From assembly GCF_014764405.1 (NCBI RefSeq), contig NZ_CP061725.1, positions 248,001 to 312,000 of the forward strand: 64,000 nt of DNA. The letters are read 5' to 3'. The position numbers and the translations under genes are program-made. This document shows, in pieces, positions 47,146 to 55,620 of the stretch (its first letter is position 1; every line of letters begins with the position of its first letter). The DNA is from Micromonospora craniellae (lineage in GTDB: Bacteria; Actinomycetota; Actinomycetes; Mycobacteriales; Micromonosporaceae). The notes beneath the pieces are model-generated. The model was not told where the DNA came from and ran no database searches. It worked only from the letters and a program-made list of their open reading frames with translations.

Positions 47146-47892
47146 GTGGCCGTGATCTCCGCGAGCGTGCGCAAGGACCGGATGGGGCCGACGATCGCCG
47201 ACTGGATCGTCGCCGCGCTGGGGAGTTCCGCCGACGTCGATCTGATCGACCTGGCGGACACACTCCTGCCCGACGACAGTCTCCTGTATCCGGGCGGTGG
47301 GCCGAAGAGTGCCGTGGCCGACCGGATCGACGCGGCCGACGCCTTCGTCTTCGTGATGCCGGAGTACAACCACAGCTACCCGGCCTCGCTCAAGCGCCTG
47401 ATCGACTGGCACTACGCGGAGTGGCGCCTGAAGCCCGCGACGATCGTGGCGTACGGCGTGCACGGCGGATACCCCGCGATCGAGCAGCTCCGCGGGGTGC
47501 TGGCCGAATTCAACGTCGTGACCACCCGCCGGGTCATCGGCCTGCCCGCGCCGTGGGCGTCCCTGGACGAACAGCAGCGGTACGCGCCGGACGACGGCCT
47601 CTCCAGTCGCCTGGCCGGTTGTCTGAACGAGCTGCGGTGGTGGGCGACGTGTTGGCCGACGCACGCCGAACCCGCCCCTTCCCGACGTAGGACCGACCTG
47701 GCTGGGCTACGACGAACCCCCACCCGGTTGATCAAGGAATTTTGGTGCTCGACGGGCACCTGCAAGCACCACAACCTCTTGATCAACCGGGTGAGGGGGG
47801 CCGAGGCGTGGGGTGGACACGACGGTGCCGGTGCCCGCCGGAGGGAACGGCGGGCACCGGCACCGGTGTTCACTGTGGGTCAGTCGGATTAG
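47146..47892 (+). CDS. NADPH-dependent FMN reductase, C-terminus altered by a frameshift
   Basis: 248 residues as read. The flavodoxin-like fold is clear: AVISASVRKDRMGPTIADWI, FVFVMPEYNHSYPASLKR and LIDWHYAEWRLKPATIVAYG. The core ends near NELRWWAT (about residue 168). A 1-base shift near 47650 would give VLADARRTRPFPT and a stop at 47688-47690, a normal family ending. In the present frame that stop is missed and translation runs through the palindrome at 47721-47793 to overlap the convergent LPXTG gene by 4 bp. The extra ~65 residues are unlikely to be functional. Confidence 0.8.
   Translation: MAVISASVRKDRMGPTIADWIVAALGSSADVDLIDLADTLLPDDSLLYPGGGPKSAVADRIDAADAFVFVMPEYNHSYPASLKRLIDWHYAEWRLKPATIVAYGVHGGYPAIEQLRGVLAEFNVVTTRRVIGLPAPWASLDEQQRYAPDDGLSSRLAGCLNELRWWATCWPTHAEPAPSRRRTDLAGLRRTPTRLIKEFWCSTGTCKHHNLLINRVRGAEAWGGHDGAGARRRERRAPAPVFTVGQSD
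47721..47793. repeat. TTGATCAAGAGG-type palindrome, copy 2
   Basis: Arms CACCCGGTTGATCAAGGAAT and the inverse of CACCCGGTTGATCAAGAGGT surround a GC-rich loop; both share GATCAAG and GGTGCT with the copy at 47006. It lies between convergent genes as expected for a bidirectional terminator. Confidence 0.7.
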
Positions 47893-48503
47893 CTCGCGCT
47901 GCCGAAGCGGCGGCGGCGCCAGAGCACCGTGCCGAGCAGCATGACCGCGCCCGCGGCGACGAGACCGCCACCGACCTTCATCGGCGTGCTCGTGCTGCTG
48001 CCGGTGACCGGCAGGTGCTTCTTCTTGTGCAGCACCCGGAGTTCGGTCGACGCGGTCCGGCCGGACTCCCGGCCGACGGCGGTGAAGGTGAGCAGACCGG
48101 TCACCGACGGGGTGTACCGGCGGCTGAACTCGCCCCGCGCGTTGGTCCGGGCCGTGAAGGTCAGCGGCGCGCTGGCCTGGAAGGCGACCGGAGCCATCGC
48201 GACGGTGCTGCCGTCGCTGCGGCGGGCGGTGCCGGCGGCGGGTGCCGCCAGCGGCCGGGTGGTGACGGTGATGTCGACCGTCTCGTTCGGCCCGAAGTTG
48301 CGGCCGGTCAGGATGACCGTCTCACCGAGGATGATGGTGGGTCGGTTCACCGTGAGCGAGGCCAGCACCGGCGGGTAGGGCGGTGGCTGCGGTGTTCCGG
48401 TGGCTGTTGGCGCCGGCTGCGGCTGCGCCGCCCCCGCCGCGCTCGGCACGGCTACCACGGCCAAACCGACCGTGAGCGCCATGATGATGCGGGATAGCCG
48501 CAT
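47889..48503 (-). CDS. LPXTG cell-wall-anchored protein with Ig-like domain
   Basis: 204 residues. Signal peptide 1-28 (IIMALTVGLAVVAVPSAAGA). A Pro/Thr spacer leads to an Ig-like domain (ILTGRNFGPNETVDITVT). A C-terminal sortase signal LPVTGSSTSTP, a membrane segment (GLVAAGAVMLLGTVLW) and RRRR tail complete it. Sortase would link it to peptidoglycan. ATG chosen for AGGAGGG; a longer start adds 15 residues ahead of the signal. It follows the DUF4012 gene by 13 bp, so the two are co-transcribed. Confidence 0.9.
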   Translation of the reverse strand: MRLSRIIMALTVGLAVVAVPSAAGAAQPQPAPTATGTPQPPPYPPVLASLTVNRPTIILGETVILTGRNFGPNETVDITVTTRPLAAPAAGTARRSDGSTVAMAPVAFQASAPLTFTARTNARGEFSRRYTPSVTGLLTFTAVGRESGRTASTELRVLHKKKHLPVTGSSTSTPMKVGGGLVAAGAVMLLGTVLWRRRRFGSAS

Positions 48504-48516
48504 TGTTGGTTCCCTC

Positions 48517-50301
48517 CTACTGAGTACAGCTTGGTGCGGTGACAACATGGGTGGTCCATGGGGTGGCGGTGGGCGTGAGCCACAGTTCGGCCGTGCCGCT
48601 GTCCGTCTTGCCGGTCAGCAGCGAGACCTGCAGCGTCCGGGTGTCACCCGGTCCTGTCTCGACGTTCACCGTGGCCACCTGGCGACGTCGCTCGGTCCCG
48701 TTGCCCACCGACGTCTCGGTACCGTCGAGGCGGGTGTCGAGCACCGCCCCGCCGGCCGGGCCGTAGACCGAGACCAGGGTCCGAACCGTGTACGGGTCTC
48801 CTGCCTGGGCCAGTCCGAGCACGGACTCGGTGAGGCCCGAGGCCGGCGCGGTGGATCGCAACGTCACCCGGAGGTGCAGTTCGCGACGGCCGTCGGCGTG
48901 GCAGTCGCCGACGGTGAGGTCGGCGGCCTGCCGGAGGTAGTAGCCGAGCTTCGCGCCACTGCCGTCGTTGAGGAACACGCCGACAGTGGGCACGGTGTCC
49001 TGTTCCGGAAGCGTCCCGGCCATCCGACTCTCGTCGAACACCCGTTGTTCCTCCGGATGGGCACTCCAGAACAATATCCGACGTTCTTGTATGGAGCGGC
49101 TAAAAGCGGACAATAGCCCGTTCGGGTGTGTGTTACGGGTGAAAAGGGTGTCGAACACGGTCGCGGCGGCGGCGGCGAAGAAGGTGTCCTGCTCCTTCGG
49201 GGCCATCTTCTGATAGGTGTCGCTGAGCAGGGTCCGCACTGCGTTCTCCGCGCTGAGCGACACGCCGCCGGGCACCCGAACCGGCCCGGTGGCCTGCAAC
49301 AGGTACGACAGCACCACCGGGTCGACGGCGAGCACCCCGTCCACGGTGTCGCCACTGTGCCGCCGGTACATCTCCCGATAGAGCGCGGCGGCGGTCGGGA
49401 AGTGCGGGCTGAGGTTGACGTCGGCCGGGTACATGCCGGGCAGTTCACCCCAGAGGACGCGCTGCTCGGCCGGGACCTTCAGCGGTGTGGCAAACATCCC
49501 CATGCCACTGCTGGCACCCTGGTCGCCCATCTCGATGCGGCCCTTGTCGGCCCGGATCACCGCGTACGCGCCGAACATGCCGCCGGTGGAGCGCAGTTCC
49601 GCCGAGTTCTGCGACACCAGCAGGTAGCGCCGTGTGCCGTCCACCCCGAGCAGCGGCGGCAGCAGTCGGGTGGCCTTGCCGGCCGCCGAGGTCATGGTGG
49701 CCAGCCGGTCGATCTCGGCGCGCAACTCCTGGAGCGCCTCGCGCACCTGGCCGACCAGCCGGTCGGCGGGCACCGTGGACAACTCGGTGCGGACCCGCTG
49801 GATGATGGCGTCCACCTCGACCAACTCGTCACCGACGCCACGCAGACCGGTCAGGTCCAGCCGACCCTCGCGCGGCACCAGGCCACCGAGATCAACCCGC
49901 AACAGTGCCGGGAACGCCTGACGGGCCAGGTCGTCGACGGCGATGGAGATCTGCCGGACGGCGGCGAGGTTGGCGCCCGCGTACGGCGTGTGCTGGGCCG
50001 TCCACCAGCCGGGGTCGGCGGTGGCCTGACGGGCGGCGCCGGACTGCACCTGCAACGCGGCGAGGGTCCGCTGCGCCCGGTCGGTGTCGCCGCCGACCAG
50101 GTGCGCGCTCAGCTCACCGGCCAGCCCGGCGGCGTTGACCAGGTGCGCCCGGGCCTGCCAGCCCCGGAACCCCACCCATCCGGTCACGCCCGCCAACAGC
50201 GAGCCGACCACCAGCGTGACGAGCAGGGCGCGGCGCAGCCGGGCCCGTCGCCGCCGGCGCGACCGGCCGCGGGTACGGTGCGGGCTCTCGCGTTCCGTCA
50301 C
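48517..50301 (-). CDS. DUF4012 envelope protein
   Basis: 594 residues. Arg-rich cytoplasmic N-terminus (RRRRRARLRR), one membrane segment at ~27-45 (ALLVTLVVGSLLAGVTGWVG), then a large external region. Motifs RRYLLVSQNSAELRSTGGM, DVNLSPHFPTAAALYREMY and VDGVLAVDPVVLSYLL define DUF4012, usually found in exopolysaccharide or LytR-like neighbourhoods. The GTG was chosen because GGAG precedes it; GTG/ATG-type starts four codons upstream cannot be excluded. Function unknown. Confidence 0.88.
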   Translation of the reverse strand: MTERESPHRTRGRSRRRRRARLRRALLVTLVVGSLLAGVTGWVGFRGWQARAHLVNAAGLAGELSAHLVGGDTDRAQRTLAALQVQSGAARQATADPGWWTAQHTPYAGANLAAVRQISIAVDDLARQAFPALLRVDLGGLVPREGRLDLTGLRGVGDELVEVDAIIQRVRTELSTVPADRLVGQVREALQELRAEIDRLATMTSAAGKATRLLPPLLGVDGTRRYLLVSQNSAELRSTGGMFGAYAVIRADKGRIEMGDQGASSGMGMFATPLKVPAEQRVLWGELPGMYPADVNLSPHFPTAAALYREMYRRHSGDTVDGVLAVDPVVLSYLLQATGPVRVPGGVSLSAENAVRTLLSDTYQKMAPKEQDTFFAAAAATVFDTLFTRNTHPNGLLSAFSRSIQERRILFWSAHPEEQRVFDESRMAGTLPEQDTVPTVGVFLNDGSGAKLGYYLRQAADLTVGDCHADGRRELHLRVTLRSTAPASGLTESVLGLAQAGDPYTVRTLVSVYGPAGGAVLDTRLDGTETSVGNGTERRRQVATVNVETGPGDTRTLQVSLLTGKTDSGTAELWLTPTATPWTTHVVTAPSCTQ

Positions 50302-50370
50302 ACCACTCTCCACTCCGAAATCGGACAGAAGCCACCATTGTTCCTAGCAGGTAACGAGCTTGTTGGTGAC

Positions 50371-51630
50371 TTAATGACGCTCTTGGGTCATATGTGAGTT
50401 TCGGTCGTGGCTCATGTTCCGGGTCCGGCCGTCGGCCACTGCCCGCAGCAGCGCCTCGACGCGGTCCACCCCGGCCGGCAGCGACATCTCCCGCAGGTAC
50501 GCCTCACGACCGCGCCGGCCCATCTCGACACGGGCCGGCGGGGGGATGTGCGCGGCCAGCCAGAACCGGTCCGCCAGGGTGGCCCAGTCCTCCGGCGGGC
50601 AGGAGAGCCCGGCCCGGGTCCGCTCGACCAGGGCGGCCGTGTCGCCGCCGGTCGAGACGACGACCGGCGCGCCGCAGGAGAGCGCCGCCTGGAGCTTGTC
50701 CGGCACGGCACTGCGCAGAGCCGGTACGTCCCGGGACATCACCAGTTGGTAGTCGGCGGCGGCGTACAGCTCCGGCATGTCCAACGGCGAGCGCCGGTCG
50801 ACGAACCGGACGTTGTCGGCGCGCAGTTCGTCGGCGAGCCCCCGCACCCGCCGCTCGTCCGCGCCCGAGCCCACCAGGACCAGGTCCACGGTCTTCTCCA
50901 ACGCGGCGGCGGCCCGTACCGCCGTCTCCAGCCCCTGCCGCGCCCCGATGGTGCCGGCGTGCATCACCACGCACCGGTCGTCGCGGCGCACCAGGCGACA
51001 TGCGGCAGGTCCGGCCGTGGCTGGCTGGAAGATCCGCTCGTCGGTCCAGTTCAGCACCACCCGCACCTTGGCCGCGTCGACACCGACGCCGACCACCGCG
51101 TCCCGCAACGACGGCGCGGTCACCGCCACCACGGTGGCGGCCCGGTAGGTCAGGGTCATCGCCGCGCGGACCCGGGCCGCCCATCGCCCGTCGCCGCCGT
51201 CCGGCAGGTCCTCGGCCCACACGTCCGGCACGTGCAGCACCAGCGGGACCGGGCCGAGCAGGCGCAGCAGGGCCGCCGTGGCGAACGCGGTGGCCGGCGG
51301 CTGGTGCACGTAGAGCACGTCGACGCCGCTGAAGAACCGGCGCCCGACCAGCGCCGCGCTGCCGGCGAAGGAGAGCCAGGAGGCCATCCGGCCGCGCGGC
51401 GTGACATCGCCGGTGCTGTACCGGGGTACCCGCCGCACGGTCAGCCGGCGGCTGTGCGTCTCGTACCGCCAGCGCTGGCGCCAGCCCGGGTACACGTGCC
51501 CGCCCGGGTAGTCCGGGAAGCCGGTCAGCACCCGTACCTCGTGGCCCCTGGCGGTCAACTCCTCGGCCAGGCTGCCGGGGATGAAGGCCGGTTCCGGCGG
51601 GAAGTGGTACGTCAGCAGGCCGATCCGCAT
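50371..51630 (-). CDS. WbuB-like GT4 glycosyltransferase
   Basis: 419 residues, GT-B fold. N-terminus RIGLLTYHFPPEPAFIPGS is typical of WbuB/WcaI sugar transferases. DVLYVHQPPATAFATAAL, VPLVLHVPDVWAEDLP and VMHAGTIGARQGLETAV follow, with the donor site near SAVPDKLQAALSCGAPVVV. ATG set by GGGAGG seven bases upstream. Likely acts in assembling an exopolysaccharide together with the neighbouring surface genes. Confidence 0.88.
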   Translation of the reverse strand: MRIGLLTYHFPPEPAFIPGSLAEELTARGHEVRVLTGFPDYPGGHVYPGWRQRWRYETHSRRLTVRRVPRYSTGDVTPRGRMASWLSFAGSAALVGRRFFSGVDVLYVHQPPATAFATAALLRLLGPVPLVLHVPDVWAEDLPDGGDGRWAARVRAAMTLTYRAATVVAVTAPSLRDAVVGVGVDAAKVRVVLNWTDERIFQPATAGPAACRLVRRDDRCVVMHAGTIGARQGLETAVRAAAALEKTVDLVLVGSGADERRVRGLADELRADNVRFVDRRSPLDMPELYAAADYQLVMSRDVPALRSAVPDKLQAALSCGAPVVVSTGGDTAALVERTRAGLSCPPEDWATLADRFWLAAHIPPPARVEMGRRGREAYLREMSLPAGVDRVEALLRAVADGRTRNMSHDRNSHMTQERH

Positions 51631-51792
51631 CCCGCCACCTCCCTCGGCGGACGCCGGTCCGGCGCGGCGGCCGGGTCCAGCGGCGGCCCGGCTGCGTACG
51701 ATGCCGACAACCCCTCTCCGGGCGGTCGCCACCGGCGGCCGTCCCCGGCCGCGGCGCTGCCGCCCACGGTCACGACGTCGAGGGGGTCACCC

Positions 51793-52347
51793 ATGCTCAC
51801 CGGGGTGCTGTTCGTCTGCCACGCCAACCTGTGCCGGTCGCCGATGGCCGAGTTCACCGCGCGTCGCCTGCTCGCCGGACGGCCGTTGACCGTCGCGAGC
51901 GCCGGCACCGACGCCGTCGAGGGCCTGGCGATGCATCCGTTCGCCGCCGAGATCGCCGCCGGGACCGGCGAGGACCCGGCGGCGTTCCGCAGCCGGCGGC
52001 TCGCCCCGGAGCACCTCACCGAGGCGGTGCTGGTGCTGACCGCCACCCGACGCCAGCGTTCCATCTGCACCTCGCTGGCGCCGGCGGCACTGCACCGGAC
52101 GTTCACGGTGCGCCAGTTCGGCCGGCTCGCTGCGGCGGCCGAGCCCGCGACGGACGAGCCGGAGGACTCGCTCCAGGCCGCGGTGGCCGCCGCCGCCCTG
52201 GCCCGGGGACGGCTGCAACCCGCCCCGGCCGAAGCCGACGACCTGCGTGACCCGGTCGCCGGCACGGCCGCCGACTTCCGCTCCTGCGCGGAGGAGATCG
52301 AGCGGTCCCTGCGCCCTCTGGCGGCGCTCATCGGGGCAGCCGGGTGA
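51793..52347 (+). CDS. Low-molecular-weight protein tyrosine phosphatase
   Basis: 184 residues. The P-loop CHANLCRS (C9-R15, C-x5-R) and the general acid Asp in DDLRDPVAG are present. Wzb-type phosphatases remove phosphate from the Tyr tail of BY-kinases such as the one encoded convergently; their 3' ends overlap by 20 bp, which suggests functional pairing. Confidence 0.9.
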   Translation: MLTGVLFVCHANLCRSPMAEFTARRLLAGRPLTVASAGTDAVEGLAMHPFAAEIAAGTGEDPAAFRSRRLAPEHLTEAVLVLTATRRQRSICTSLAPAALHRTFTVRQFGRLAAAAEPATDEPEDSLQAAVAAAALARGRLQPAPAEADDLRDPVAGTAADFRSCAEEIERSLRPLAALIGAAG

Positions 52348-53788
52348 GTTCCTGGGTGTGATCGGGCCGGTCGGCGACCGGCTTGCGCTCGGCATGCCGA
52401 CCGGCACCGGCCCGCCCGGCCTTCGTCGTCGCCGGTGTCTCGGCGACCACCCGGTACGCCTCGTACTGGTAGGCCTCCGCCTTGGGCACCCGGGCCATGT
52501 TCAGCACGCAGCCGAGCAGCCGGACCGAGACCGAGTGCAGCGCCCGTGCCGCCGCCGCCACCTGCGCCCGCGAGGTACGCCCCTGCTGGGTGACCAGCAG
52601 CGCGCCGTCGGCCTGCACCGCGACCACCACGCCGTCGGTGACCGCGAGCAGCGGCGCGGTGTCGATGATGACGATGTCGGCGGACTCGCGCAGGGCCGTC
52701 AACAGGTCCGACATGGCCTTGGAGCCGAGCAGTTCGCTCGGGTTCGGCGGCGCCGAGCCGCTGGGCAGCACCAGCAGGGACTTGTCGCCCCAGCGCTGGA
52801 CCACGTCGCCGACCTGCACGTCGCCGACGAGCACGTCGGTCAGCCCGACCCCGGAGTCGATGCCCAGATAGTCGCCGACCTTGGGCCGACGCAGGTCGGC
52901 GTCGACCAGCAGGACCCGCCAGCCCGCCTCGGCCAGCGCGATGGCCAGGTTGCACGACATGGTGGTCTTGCCCTCGCCCTGCAACGCGCTGGTGACGGCG
53001 ATGACCCGGGCGGGTTCGTGCACGTCGACGAAGCGCAGGTTGGTGCGGAGCTTGCGGACTGCCTCGGCACGCGCCGAGGTGGCGGCGTCGCCGACGATCA
53101 GCGGGGCGCTGCGGGCGCTGGCGTCGATCGGGATCTCGCCGAGCAGCGGGCTTCCGGTCACCCGTTGCAGACCGGCCGCGTCCCGCAGGCGTACGTCGGC
53201 CATGCCGCGCAGGATCGCCAGGGCCACGCCGGCCAGCAGGCCGATCAGGGTGCCGATGGCGGTGTTGCGCAGTGGCTGCGGCGAGACCGGGGTGGGGGTG
53301 ACCCGTGGTCCGCTGACCACCTCGATCTTGATGGGTCCGGCGCTGCCGTCCGGTCGGGCCTCGACCTTCTGCACGAGTTCGACGAACTTCGCCGAGAGTG
53401 CCTCGGTCACCCGCAAGGCGCGGGTCTGGTCGGTGTCGGTCACCGACGCCCGCAGCAGGACGGTGCCGGTCTCGGTCGAGGTGCTGACCCGCCGCTGGAT
53501 CTCCTCGGCGGTCAGCCCGAGCTGTCTGTCCGCGACCGCGGCCTGCGCGAGGCGGTCGCTGGTCAGCAGTTCGGCGTAGGACTTCACCCGCTGTTGCAGG
53601 AAGAGACCGCCCTGGTAGGCGTCGGTGACGCCCTGGCTCGGGGTGGTGACGAAGAAGGTGACCGAGGCGACGTAGCGAGGTTGCGCCCGGACGGTGATCA
53701 GAGCGGTCAGCCCGAGGGCCACCACGAGGGTGACCAGGACGATCCACCAGCGCTGGCGGACGAGTCGCAGTTGGCGGTACAGGTCCAT
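52328..53788 (-). CDS. Wzz/BY-kinase exopolysaccharide chain-length regulator
   Basis: 486 residues. N-terminal Wzz domain with membrane segments at about 17-35 and 175-195 (LVTLVVALGLTALITV, IGTLIGLLAGVALAIL). The C-terminal kinase has Walker A in SALQGEGKTTMSCNLA (~268), Walker A' LLVDADLRRPKVG and a Walker B-like DIVIIDTAPLL. A Tyr cluster (AEAYQYEAYRVV) near the end is the autophosphorylation site. Controls polymer length and export. Single gene facing the phosphatase. Confidence 0.93.
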   Translation of the reverse strand: MDLYRQLRLVRQRWWIVLVTLVVALGLTALITVRAQPRYVASVTFFVTTPSQGVTDAYQGGLFLQQRVKSYAELLTSDRLAQAAVADRQLGLTAEEIQRRVSTSTETGTVLLRASVTDTDQTRALRVTEALSAKFVELVQKVEARPDGSAGPIKIEVVSGPRVTPTPVSPQPLRNTAIGTLIGLLAGVALAILRGMADVRLRDAAGLQRVTGSPLLGEIPIDASARSAPLIVGDAATSARAEAVRKLRTNLRFVDVHEPARVIAVTSALQGEGKTTMSCNLAIALAEAGWRVLLVDADLRRPKVGDYLGIDSGVGLTDVLVGDVQVGDVVQRWGDKSLLVLPSGSAPPNPSELLGSKAMSDLLTALRESADIVIIDTAPLLAVTDGVVVAVQADGALLVTQQGRTSRAQVAAAARALHSVSVRLLGCVLNMARVPKAEAYQYEAYRVVAETPATTKAGRAGAGRHAERKPVADRPDHTQELTRLPR

Positions 53789-54093
53789 CAGGCGAGCCTC
53801 CGTACCGGGCCGGTAACGCCAAAGAAACTCACGAAAACCCCCAAGGTCTATTTAATCTCGTGAACCATTAAAGCCGCACATAGGCGCTATGTCCGGAGTT
53901 AGGGGTTTTCCTCGGCAGAGGACCCGCGCCCGCAATGACCAACCGGACCGACCGTCCGTCGGAATCGCCTCTCGACCGGGAAAAATTCGATTTCTCGGCC
54001 GCGACGTGCCGGGCCCGAGCGCGCCTGGCCCCGCTGCACCCGCCGGATGTCACCCAGCCGGCCGCTGGCTGATCCGGCACGGCCTGCGCCCGG
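53789..54093. other. Promoter region upstream of the BY-kinase gene
   Basis: 305 bp, locally AT-rich near 53840-53880 and otherwise without a supported gene. ACATAG-GCG-CTATGT (53878-53892) is a 6-bp inverted repeat around 90 bp upstream of the kinase start and could be an operator. Confidence 0.4.
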
Positions 54094-54372
54094 TCAGCCT
54101 CCGGCGGCCCGGCCGACCGGGTCGGCCGGGCGTGCCGACCGGCGAAAGTTCTCCGTCAACGCGCTGCTGAGCATCCGCCGCAGCAGCACGATCACGACGG
54201 TGGCGGCGAGTTCCCGCCAGGTCTGCTCACCGGTCAGCCGCAACAGGCCGGCGGCGACGAGCATGTCCAGCAGCACCCGCAACGCGGTCGACCGGGAACC
54301 GGTGGTGACCAGCGCGATCCCGGCGCCAAGCACGCCGAGCGCGGCGACGACGGTGGCCAACACCTGGATCAC
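54094..54372 (-). CDS. Small membrane protein coupled to the DUF1622 gene
   Basis: 92 residues. IQVLATVVAALGVLGAGIALV is an N-terminal membrane segment, and VLLDMLVAAGLLRL plus ATVVIVLLRRML follow. The GTG overlaps the DUF1622 stop (GTGA). Family not recognised; the pairing with DUF1622 is common in actinomycetes to my knowledge. Confidence 0.7.
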   Translation of the reverse strand: MIQVLATVVAALGVLGAGIALVTTGSRSTALRVLLDMLVAAGLLRLTGEQTWRELAATVVIVLLRRMLSSALTENFRRSARPADPVGRAAGG

Positions 54373-54731
54373 GACGCCCGCCCCGGCCGGTCGACCTGCC
54401 CCTGCTCGCGCTCGATCTCCCGGCCGAGGACGTGATTCAGCACCGTCCGGATGGCGGCGATCGCGGCGAGCTGGCCGATCTGGGCGAAGGTCGGCGACAG
54501 CGCGGTCCGCAGGATGTCCGCCGCCAACTGGAACTCCAGGCCGAGCACCAGGAACCGGCCGAGGGTCAACCGGATCCGGGTGAACACGGCGGCGTCGCGG
54601 TAGCGGATCCCGTCGACCACGAACCGCAGCGCGGCCCAAGCCGCTCCGACGACGATCACCGCCGCTCCGACGAGTTCCACCGCGATCACCAGTGTGTGGT
54701 GACCGCGCTCCAGGAGCACGTCGACGTTCAC
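54369..54731 (-). CDS. DUF1622 membrane protein
   Basis: 120 residues with two or three membrane segments. HTLVIAVELVGAAVIVVGA, RLTLGRFLVLGLEFQLAAD and IAAIRTVLNHVLGREIE are family-typical. Function unknown. 43 bp downstream of the GDT1-family gene on the same strand, so it may be expressed from the same riboswitch-controlled transcript. Confidence 0.88.
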   Translation of the reverse strand: MNVDVLLERGHHTLVIAVELVGAAVIVVGAAWAALRFVVDGIRYRDAAVFTRIRLTLGRFLVLGLEFQLAADILRTALSPTFAQIGQLAAIAAIRTVLNHVLGREIEREQGQVDRPGRAS

Positions 54732-54774
54732 GCGGGCGACTACCCGGCGGGGCCCCGGGTAGTCGCCCGCGGTG

Positions 54775-55362
54775 TCAGGTCAGCTCCGCGACCGCCTCCA
54801 CGATCAGCCAGATGCCGCTGAGCGCGAACAGGGCGGCGGCACCGTACTTGATGGTGCGCTCCGGCAGCTTACGGCCGAGCAGCCGGCCGACGACGATGGC
54901 AAGCGCGTCCGCGGCGACCATGCCGATCGTGGAGCCGATCCAGGTGCCGAACCAGCCGTACTGGGTGGCCAGGGTGATGGTGGCCAGCATGGTCTTGTCA
55001 CCGAGTTCGGCGAGGAAGAACGCGATACCGACGGCGAAGACGGCCGACTTGCCACCCTTGGCCGCCTTGCGCTTCTCGTCCTCGGTGAGCGTGTCCCCGC
55101 GCAGGGTCCAGAGACCGAAACCGATGAAGGCCAGCCCGGCCAGCAGGCTGATCCAGCCGGTGGGCAGCGCGGCACCCAGACCGGCGCCGATCGCCACCGA
55201 CGCCAGGTGCACCACGGCGGTGGCGATGGTGATGCCGATCAGGATCGGCACGGTGCGGTATCTGGTGGCGAATGCCAGGGCCATGAGCTGGGACTTGTCT
55301 CCCAGCTCGGCAACGAAGATCACGCCGAAACTGACCGCCAGCGCGACGAGGAACCCCTCCAT
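54775..55362 (-). CDS. GDT1/TMEM165-family (UPF0016) Mn2+ exporter
   Basis: 195 residues with six or seven membrane segments. It has two copies of the family signature E-x-G-D-[KR]-[TS]: IFVAELGDKSQLMALA and FFLAELGDKTMLATIT. Members export Mn2+ (MntX/MneA). AAGGA precedes the ATG. A yybP-ykoY riboswitch sits in the leader, supporting manganese-induced expression. Confidence 0.93.
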   Translation of the reverse strand: MEGFLVALAVSFGVIFVAELGDKSQLMALAFATRYRTVPILIGITIATAVVHLASVAIGAGLGAALPTGWISLLAGLAFIGFGLWTLRGDTLTEDEKRKAAKGGKSAVFAVGIAFFLAELGDKTMLATITLATQYGWFGTWIGSTIGMVAADALAIVVGRLLGRKLPERTIKYGAAALFALSGIWLIVEAVAELT

Positions 55363-55400
55363 GATGTCCTTCCGGATCAGGCCGGGAGGAGGATCTGGGG

Positions 55401-55524
55401 CACCCTCGACCCGGCTGTCAAGCCTGGGTCGAAGGTCTCGCCCACCTCGTCATGACGAGGCCGCGTGGCCGGATGCGGAACGCACCAGTATGTCGACCAC
55501 GGCGTTGCGGGCTACTCCCCTTCG
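55401..55524 (-). promoter_or_regulatory. yybP-ykoY manganese riboswitch
   Basis: Minus-strand CGAAGGGGAGUAGCCCGC matches the conserved 5' loop, CGUGGUCGACAUACUGG the P2/P3 region, and GUGGGCGAGACCUUCGACCC the second metal loop with its closing hairpin (CUUCGACCC ... GGGUCGAGG). The downstream GDT1-family gene is a classic target. The aptamer ends about 40 bp before the start codon. Confidence 0.88.
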
Positions 55525-55620
55525 CTGCGGCACAGCCTAACCGATCGCCGACCGGCCAGACCATCTGGTGACCCGACACACGCCCGGGGTGTTCCGGTGC
55601 GCCCGTCATGCGGCAGTGGT

